From Muscardinus avellanarius (lineage: Eukaryota > Chordata > Mammalia > Rodentia > Gliridae), in the NCBI GenBank assembly GCA_963383645.1, contig OY726561.1, forward strand, positions 135,902,404-135,966,403: a stretch of 64,000 nt of DNA. Direction: 5' to 3'. Within the stretch, counting starts at the first letter, position 1; each line of letters begins with the position of its first letter. Shown in pieces: positions 57,129 to 64,000 of this stretch. A program made the translations under genes and the position numbers. Below the pieces are notes generated by a model. The model ran no database searches and was not told where the DNA came from. It saw only the letters and a program-made list of their open reading frames with translations.

Positions 57129-59995
57129 AGCCCACGGTGTTTCTTGACATCTCCAGAACCTCAGAGCATGCCAGACCTGACCATCGCCAGCTTCCCTCTG
57201 CCTCTTTGCCAGACAAGTCTTGCTCTTCAAGATCCCTGAAAGAAAGAGGATGCACAAAGGAAGCTAACGGGCCCCGGCTGCTGGAGGCTGTCCCCTCCAT
57301 CCTTATGGGGAGCCAGCCATGTTCCAAGAGCAACCAGCACCCGCTGGTGGGTGTCCTGGGTGGGAGTGAGGAGCTGGTGCTGCCACCTGGCTCTCCAGCT
57401 GTAAGAGGCCTGGCTCAGGCCTCTCCTTCCCAAGATGCTCCAGAGACTTGCTAAGCCATTGGGGAGCCTTGTTCATAGCCCTGGACAGAGGCCTGGACCC
57501 TGGGTAGGGAGATGAGGTGATCGTACGTTTAAGTACAACAGAACAAGGAGTCTGGCGTGGTTAACAGGGCTGTGCCTACACCAGAATCCCTCCAGGAAAG
57601 CCCAGACTGGGAGCCCCCAACCCCCAGATGCCCAGGGAGCAGTTTTAACACTTAACTAAGAACGAGCCCCATCCCTTCTCCCGACCTTTCTCTGAAATGA
57701 GAGGCCAGGGTTCTGCCTTCTCAGGGCCTCCTGCTTGCTCAGGCCTATCCTGAGACGCCTGGGCTGTCCAGCTGGTCCTCAGCAGCGCCTGAGGCTGCTG
57801 CTGTCATGGCAACAGTGGAAAAGCCAGCTCCAGCCAGGGCAGCAGGAGGGAAGGACTCAGAAGGACCCCCACCCCCACCCCCGGTCCTGCACAGGAACAT
57901 GCCTTGGGGGTGGGCCAGCTGGACTCTTGGGTTCTCCTACTCTGCCGCCCCTGCCTCTCTGGGGACCCTGCCTAGTACCTGTTCTTGACAGCCACCCCCA
58001 AAGGCCTCAGCGGTGGCTGCAGCCTGCCAGGAATGTCCTAGACTCCATTCCTGCATTTACTCTCCCATCTGTGTGTTCAACGCCTGCTCCTGGGGCTCCT
58101 TGTAAGTGTGAGGCATTGTGCCCGAAGCTGGGGCTACCAAGACGTGAGCCAAGGGGCCTGGCTACAGCTATCCAGAGCCTCAGGGCAGCCGTCTCCCCTA
58201 CCCAGGCCTGTCTGCAACTCCAGGACCCCCAACACTTTAGTGTGTCCTTCCCTGGGCTTCCTCCCCAGTAAGTACCTACTACCACTCAGCACAGACCTGG
58301 TTATAAGGTGCCAACCCTCTACCAGACAGGGTACCTCCTGTGTGAGGACTGTCACCCTGGCCCCGAGGGGTGGGGAGCTGAGATGCCCTGGCCCATGTCC
58401 AGCAGGGACATGCCCCTACTGTGGCAGGGCCTGACATCATGCCTGAGAAATGTTCACAAAAGCCCAAGAGGTATAAAAAACAGTGCGCTCTGTTTCATTA
58501 AAATACTAAGTGCCTTTGACGACGCTTGTCACCCACTGGACACGGCGCTGGCTGTGGCAGCCAACTCTGCCGAAGACGACATCCATCTCTTAATACATGG
58601 TATAATCAATCAGTGCATTCTGGAGTTTAGAGGATGCCACGCCAGTCCCTAGCACCGAGGAGGCCCTGCTGCTCAAAGCACCCGCAGGGTGTCCGCACGG
58701 CCCTCCCTCCTCATTTAACCAGGCACCCCTCTTTGTAAAGACAGCTGTAAGTGCAGTCGGAAAATCACCTGAATTTCTTGCCACTGAAGTAAAAATACAC
58801 GAAACGAAATCCAATCTTCATGAATTCTGACACGCATGCTGCTCGGGCTGGAAACTCGTGGTTACATTTTGAAAGCTTTTATTCAAAGCCCCATCTTTGG
58901 GGCTGCGGGAACCATCGCCGATGGAATGGCACTGGCGACCCCTGGTGGTCAAGATGCGGTGCTACCGGCGCTGCCAACAGAGGCTGAATTTATCTCCCGG
59001 TGGGGTTCGGGGATTTTTTTTTTATTCCCCCCCCCCCGCCCCCGCAAACTTGAAAAATGCGGCTGGGATGTTTATGTTAAAAAATCACCGGGTGTTTTCT
59101 TGAAGCTCCTTAAAGCGTTTCTGCGTGTGTACCCAGAGCACATCTTTGCCACCACGAGGTGTAACGGGAGCCTAGGGGGCTGCCTGAAATAGGGAGAAGA
59201 TCTTATGCGACCTGAATTTGGAGTGTTTTGCTCTGACATCCCTGCTAAAACAGAAACCCTGGACACAGGGCTGGATGGGACTTGGGTCCCGTGCATTACT
59301 ATGCTAGTGCAGGGCTGATTTGGATCAGCCTCAGAAAACACTTGCCAGCGAGTCCCCCGGACGGGAGCCAGGGTCCAGGCGGGTGGGGACCTGGCGGAGA
59401 GGGGCCTGAGCGCCAACACCGCAATTAACTCCTTTACAGCGAGTTTCAGAAGCGCCACCCGCACAGCTGGACTCCGCTTTCAATCTGATCGCCACCATTG
59501 TGGGCTCCTCATCTGTTAATTTGCCCCACAGGGGACGAACTCCTCACACCGCCTGCTGAGATTAAAGAAAAATAAACCGGTGAACTGAAGCATGGAAGAG
59601 TTAGGCTAGACAAGAAGAGAGATTTCCTGCCGGTGAGCAGGACCCACACGTTGCCAAGAAAGTTTGGGAAATTTCTCCCAGGACTTGAAAAGCAGAACTG
59701 GATGGGTCAGGTGTTGCCCAAAAGCAATTAATCCTCGCAACCCACCGGTTGGCCCGCAGCCAACACGGGGTTAAGGATGTCTACCAGCACGTGGTTGGCT
59801 ATTGGCACCCTGCTCAAAGGCGGGTGCCTCTGTGGCCTGCGTGGTTCATTTAAGGTCAATCGTTTCTTTTCATTTCAAATAAGTAGTTGGAAACCTTCCG
59901 AGGCAGTTTCTTCTCAGAAACGTGTGTGCGTCCAGTCGTGTGGGCCGGCGGCTGTAGAGTATGCTTCTCCCGTATTTTTGCTGGTGTTGTTTTTC

Positions 59996-60001
59996 AATAA
60001 A
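59996..60001 (+). terminator. KY: candidate polyadenylation signal AATAAA
   Basis: A canonical AATAAA lies after a T-rich stretch (tgttgtttttc) and before further AT-rich sequence, in a repeat-free region downstream of KY. It is my preferred 3' end for the long KY transcript, but use is not proven. Confidence 0.4.
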
Positions 60002-60030
60002 ATTTATATTCATTTTTATCCAACAATGTA

Positions 60031-61542
60031 ATTATCAATCCGTTCTTATCAGTACTCACGAGGGGTGGGGAGCTGAGGGGGGCCGAGAAGGGGTTAAAAA
60101 AAAACACTTTCATGTTCAAAGAGAGTCCTAAAAAAAAAAAAATCAATGTCCCAGCCATTCGAATGAGATGGCAAAACACAGACGGGATGTCAGGCAGATA
60201 GCTCCTTCCACATTAAAGCAAACATAATTAGGTTAGCTCCGACCCCTCCATGGCTCAGACTCCTTTGAAGAACATGAAGGCAGTGTTTCTCTCATTGAAT
60301 CTTGTTTAACTTGAAAATTTTTAAATCAATCCAAATTTCTTTTCATAGTAGGAAGGGGGAAAAAATGGACCCAACATGACTGTCAAAACTGGCTTTTTTA
60401 AAAAAAAAAAATTGGAATATATAATGTATATTCCTTGATAGTCATATACATGCAGAAACTTTCCAGCAGGTTACCTAAACAGATTATTCATAAATTAGAC
60501 ATTTGGGAGGAAGAGAGAAAATGAAACTCCAGAAGCCGCTGTAACCATGGAGACCATTCTCGTAGCCGTAGTGTGAAGGACAAAGAGAACGCATGTTCCC
60601 AAATCTGGGCTTATCTTGTCCCTCGCTGCTAGATCCCCCAGAAACGAGGTGCGGCATATCTCTCCTTGGGAATGAGGCCTCTGGCGGACCGTGTCTTTAA
60701 TAATAATATTAAGGGGGAAGCCGGGGGCAATGGTCTTTTGCATAATAGAAAGAAGAACTCTGGCGTTAAGGGAACAGTCTGAAAATACAGACTGGGAGGC
60801 TGGAGTGTGTGACCTCCACTGTCCCTTCCAGTCGGCAGCGTTTGTGAAGCAGTGTCTCTGGGAACAGATGCTGGCAGGTGCCGGACCTGGAGTTGTCAGT
60901 TGCAGAGCATCTGAGAAGCCCCGCGGCGTTAAGAGCCTGCTCCTGGGACCCCAGCAGGCTGAGCCGCTGGCCCCTCTCTCGCCTGAGGGCAAGGGGTGGG
61001 AGAGAGCCCCGAGGAGGACGAGGAGGACGGAAGGGGGGCGGCAGCCCCTGACAGGGTGCTGTCCCTTCTCTCTGCTTTTGCATGTAGCACTAAGTAAGAG
61101 CCGCCTGGGCTGCCTCTCTGGGATGCTCCCGGGGCATCTCTAAGCGAAAAGAGGCTGAAGCGAGTCGCTTTTCTGCCACAGATGATCTCCAACTCCTCCT
61201 GGGTCCCCAGCTCAGTCAATGCACCCCTATTCACCCAGATGCCTAAGTCAGACCGATGGGGGTTGCCGGCAAGAGATTCCTTCGTCCCCCGTGCTGGAAT
61301 CTGGCTCGTGCAGGGGGTGTCTCACGTCTGAGCCCCTGCTGCAGCCCCACAGCCTGCTGTAGGAAGGTCTTCTGAGTGCTTCGGCCATACTGTCCCGGTT
61401 CCATGACCGTCCACAGTAGCCTCTCAAAGATATCACGGGCCTCAGGTGCTGGTAGGAAAGATGGATCTTCAAACAAAACCTGCTATGAACAGGGGACCAG
61501 GAAAACACCCAGGCTGCTACTCTCTCTAAAGAGATAAGGCGC
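60031..61542. other. downstream flank, no gene seen
   Basis: Single-copy-looking sequence without recognisable repeats or coding signal. Open frames of up to 165 codons have no known motif. Confidence 0.4.
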
Positions 61543-61710
61543 CGCCGGGCGTGGTGCAGGTGGAGATCCTGGGAGCTACCTGGGAGATGGGAGGATCGCA
61601 GGTTCAAGACTAGTGTATGGTAACTAGGCAGGATCCTGTTTCAAAATAAAAATGATAAAATACAGCCGGAGACGTGGCTCAGATGTAGAACACTCTTGGC
61701 AAGTTCCGTC
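61543..61710 (+). mobile_element. B1-dID-type SINE, plus, degraded
   Basis: Head gccgggcgtggtgcaggtgg; tail cggagacgtggctcagatgt. A GA-rich tract follows at 61713-61742. Confidence 0.82.
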
Positions 61711-61969
61711 TACAGGAGAGAGAGACAGAGACAGAGACAGAGTCACAGAAAGAGGCAAAGTGGTGCTCCTGGGTGGCTCTGCCCCACGGACAGATGGGAG
61801 GCAGTGACAGAGCCCTGTGGGGAAGACCCACCTGCAGGTGAACAAGAGCAGCCTTGAACAGAGGGAGAGGGGTCATTTCGTCCATCTTGAAGGCTGGAGG
61901 GGTTGGGGCACGAGGAGGTAAGGTTTAGATATAGCAATTGGCTGTAGGAACATTATTTTTCATCCTGCA

Positions 61970-62166
61970 GGTACTGGGGATGGAACCCAGGGGCATTTTA
62001 CCTCTGAGCTACACCCCCAGCCCTATTTTTTATTCTTTATTTGGAAACAGGGTCTCACTAAGTTGCAGAGGGCCTCACTAAGTAGCTGAGGCTGTCCACG
62101 AACCGCGATCCTCCTATCTCAGCCTCCCAAGTACTGGGATTACACGCATGTGCCACCACGCCAGGC
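61970..62166 (-). mobile_element. B1-dID-type SINE, minus
   Basis: Reversed tail gtactggggatggaacccag; reversed head cacgcatgtgccaccacgcc. Confidence 0.94.
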
Positions 62167-63700
62167 TCTTTAGGTACATTTCAAAGGTACGCTTTTCTTC
62201 TCCTAGGAGGAATGTGGGGCCCTGGGGGAGGCACCTGCAGCGGGCCAGCCTGGAGCCGAAGCTGGGTTTTTCATATGGTGTCTCATCTTGGGTAAACACT
62301 ACCGCCTCGTGATAAGGATAAACTGCTGGAGCTGTTCGGAGCGCACAAAGGCGGGAAGAGGAAGAGGACACGACGCAAGGCACGCAGCCAGTCGAGGGCC
62401 CTGAGGACTGGCAGCGCCGTTGTCCTTCACGAGAGTCCTGGCGCAGCACCCCGGCCCTAGAATGCACCTGGGCTCTGAGGCCGGTGAGGTGGTTTGAGGG
62501 CAGGCAAATCCCCTGCCACGCGGCGCGTTGGGTAGGGTTGGAAAGCTGCCATTGGATGGCGGTCAGGCCTGAACTCACCCAGGAGTGTCCTTTGTCCCGG
62601 GAGTGGTCCCTGACTGTCTCAGTGCCCACCCAGGTGCGCCATTTGGATTCCCTGGGAAGCAAATGCGGAGACAGAGCTAGGAACACAAACTGGGTGCCGG
62701 AGGATAACATCTATGACAGGTCAAAGGGGAGAGAGCAGGATGGGGCAGAGAGAGCCTCAGACAGCGCACCAAGCCAACCAACCCCGCCGAGCCAACAGGG
62801 CGCCCCGGAGCAGAGATCTCCTGGTGGAAAGAGCAAAGATGGCCAGACTCTAGACCAGCCCCCGAGCTCAGCCCAGGTTCCAAAGCTAAGCCAGGCTCCC
62901 AAGGCGCTCAGAGCCGGGCTGGCGCTCAGCTGCCACCCTAGATGGTGGTCAGGAGGTGCAGGGACGCATGTATCCACGTTGGAAAAACGTTCAGAGGCAA
63001 AATCACTGGATCACGAGGGCTCTGATCTCGTCAGTGGGCAATTCCATTGACGGATTAATCATTTGAACGGGTTTATTGGGTGGTAACTTAGGCAGGTGAG
63101 TGTAGCGGAGGAGGCGGGTCGCTGGAGACGCGGGACAGGGGACTATAGAGGCCCCTCGCCCACTTCCCTCGCTCATAAGAGCAGCGTGGACTCTGCCGCC
63201 GCCATGGATGCTGCAGAGCCGGCCCTACGCCCTGAACCCTCGGAAACCACGAGCCCAGTAGACCCGCCTCCTCTCTTTTGTGTGTTAGGAATTTAAGTCA
63301 CAGCTAAGAATGCTCATGAAAACCAGTTTTTTTTTGGGGGGAGGGGGGTTGTTGTTGTTGTTTTCCTTTTTTTTTTCCAAAAAGGAGTGCCAAGCAACGC
63401 TCCTGGAGGGAAGGTGGCTGTGCTGCGGACTCAGGGAAGACCTGGGGAAGGTTCTGGAAGCAGAGGCTGCATACCCAAAGCCGTCCAGGATCTGGGACCC
63501 CTGGGGAGGCTCCACTACATGGATTGTGGAGGGACCAGGGGAGCAGGCTTGGGCTGCCTCTGACAGGACTGTGAACTCCTAGGGCCACCTTCAAGATCCT
63601 GTGGGCTAATGCAGGGAAGGCGGCCTCTTCCTCTCTTCTCCTCCTGTCCTGATCACCCCAGGCAGCCGCAACACCGCAGCCAGAAGGATCTGCCATGCTG
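62167..63700. other. downstream intergenic, no gene supported
   Basis: G/C-rich sequence with overlapping open frames on both strands (for example 62114-62710 minus and 62484-63050 plus). None has recognisable homology or splice logic. A G/T-rich patch (GTT)n lies at about 63348-63363. Confidence 0.4.
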
Positions 63701-63702
63701 TA

Positions 63703-63731
63703 TTAGTGTGTGTGTGTGTGTGTGTGTGTGT
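63703..63731 (+). repeat. (GT)n microsatellite
   Basis: Short uninterrupted GT run adjoining a SINE. Confidence 0.95.
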
Positions 63732-63895
63732 ATTGAATCCAGTGGTGTTCTACCTGAATTACACCTCCACCCCTTTTTATTTTTCACTTGGAAAGAGGGT
63801 CTCACTGAGTTGCTGAGGCTGGACTTGAACCTGCGATCCTTCTGTCTGGGCTTCTCAAGTGCTAGGATGATAAGCGTGAGCCACCACACCCAGCT
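63732..63895 (-). mobile_element. B1-dID-type SINE, minus
   Basis: Reversed tail ttgaatccagtggtgttcta; reversed head gtgagccaccacacccagc. Confidence 0.9.
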
Positions 63896-63927
63896 GGATG
63901 TTTCAGTTTAATCCCAAATAGTGTGCA

Positions 63928-64000
63928 GCCGGGCGTGGCGGTGCACACTTGTAATCCCGGCATTTGGGAGGCTGAGACAGGAGGACTGTGGTTCATGGAC
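63928..64000 (+). mobile_element. B1-dID-type SINE, plus, cut by the window end
   Basis: Head gccgggcgtggcggtgcaca; the copy runs off the window. Confidence 0.93.

Larger units (their letters stand above)
56447..60030 (+). other. KY: probable KY 3' UTR
   Basis: About 3.5 kb follow the stop codon without a coding signal. One minus-orientation SINE is embedded at 56931-57128. The first convincing AATAAA before a T/GT-rich context is at 59996-60001; another AATAAA occurs near 59571. ORFs in this stretch are short and unlike known proteins. The true end could be earlier; RNA evidence would decide. Confidence 0.45.

Noticed and set aside
62114..63050. Two overlapping frames of 198 and 188 codons on opposite strands
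   Set aside because: They overlap each other, one includes reversed SINE sequence, and neither resembles a known family. The expected neighbour from human synteny (CEP63, recalled) is not recognisable here and probably lies beyond the window.

Overview
The window is mammalian nuclear DNA, most likely from a rodent. It contains one protein gene spread over about 47 kb with canonical GT-AG introns. More than forty SINE copies fuse a B1-like (7SL-derived) head to a shortened ID-like (tRNA-derived) tail, an arrangement I know as B1-dID. From memory that points to a squirrel, dormouse or beaver-type rodent rather than mouse or rat; the species cannot be fixed by eye. There is no prokaryotic or phage content, no CRISPR array and no candidate defence system.

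The gene is KY (kyphoscoliosis peptidase), on the plus strand. I traced eleven coding exons: 9469-9604, 13150-13212, 17393-17455, 31378-31452, 33230-33292, 35247-35329, 39360-39468, 40545-40662, 49973-50161, 52043-52233 and 55551-56446. They join without a frame error into 1986 nt, 661 codons plus TGA. The transglutaminase-like triad is intact (Cys225, His267, Asp282). KY is a muscle Z-disc protein tied to filamin C; its loss causes kyphoscoliosis in mice and a myofibrillar myopathy in people.

Layout: 1-9100 is intergenic DNA with SINEs, MIRs, L1 remnants, a MER5-like DNA transposon and two candidate muscle elements (a MEF2-consensus site at 8603-8612; an E-box beside a MEF2-like site at 3566-3586). 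A CpG-rich block at about 9140-9870 holds the first exon. Intron 3 (13.9 kb) holds a decayed ORF1+ORF2 LINE-1 on the minus strand at about 24.3-29.6 kb. Intron 6 holds a second minus-strand LINE-1. After the stop codon there is about 3.5 kb of probable 3' UTR with a polyadenylation signal at 59996-60001, then intergenic DNA to 64000 with no gene that I can support.

The strongest structural oddity is a 135-bp, roughly 93% identical inverted duplication. One arm lies at 12834-12970; the other is inserted cleanly inside a SINE at 13662-13800. The 63-nt, frame-neutral exon 2 sits in the loop, and complementary SINEs flank the same exon. Other points are a triple tandem splice donor at exon 4, a SINE subfamily that repeatedly inserts into the other subfamily, a perfect 17-bp hairpin in intron 8, and a 74-bp duplication just before the last exon.
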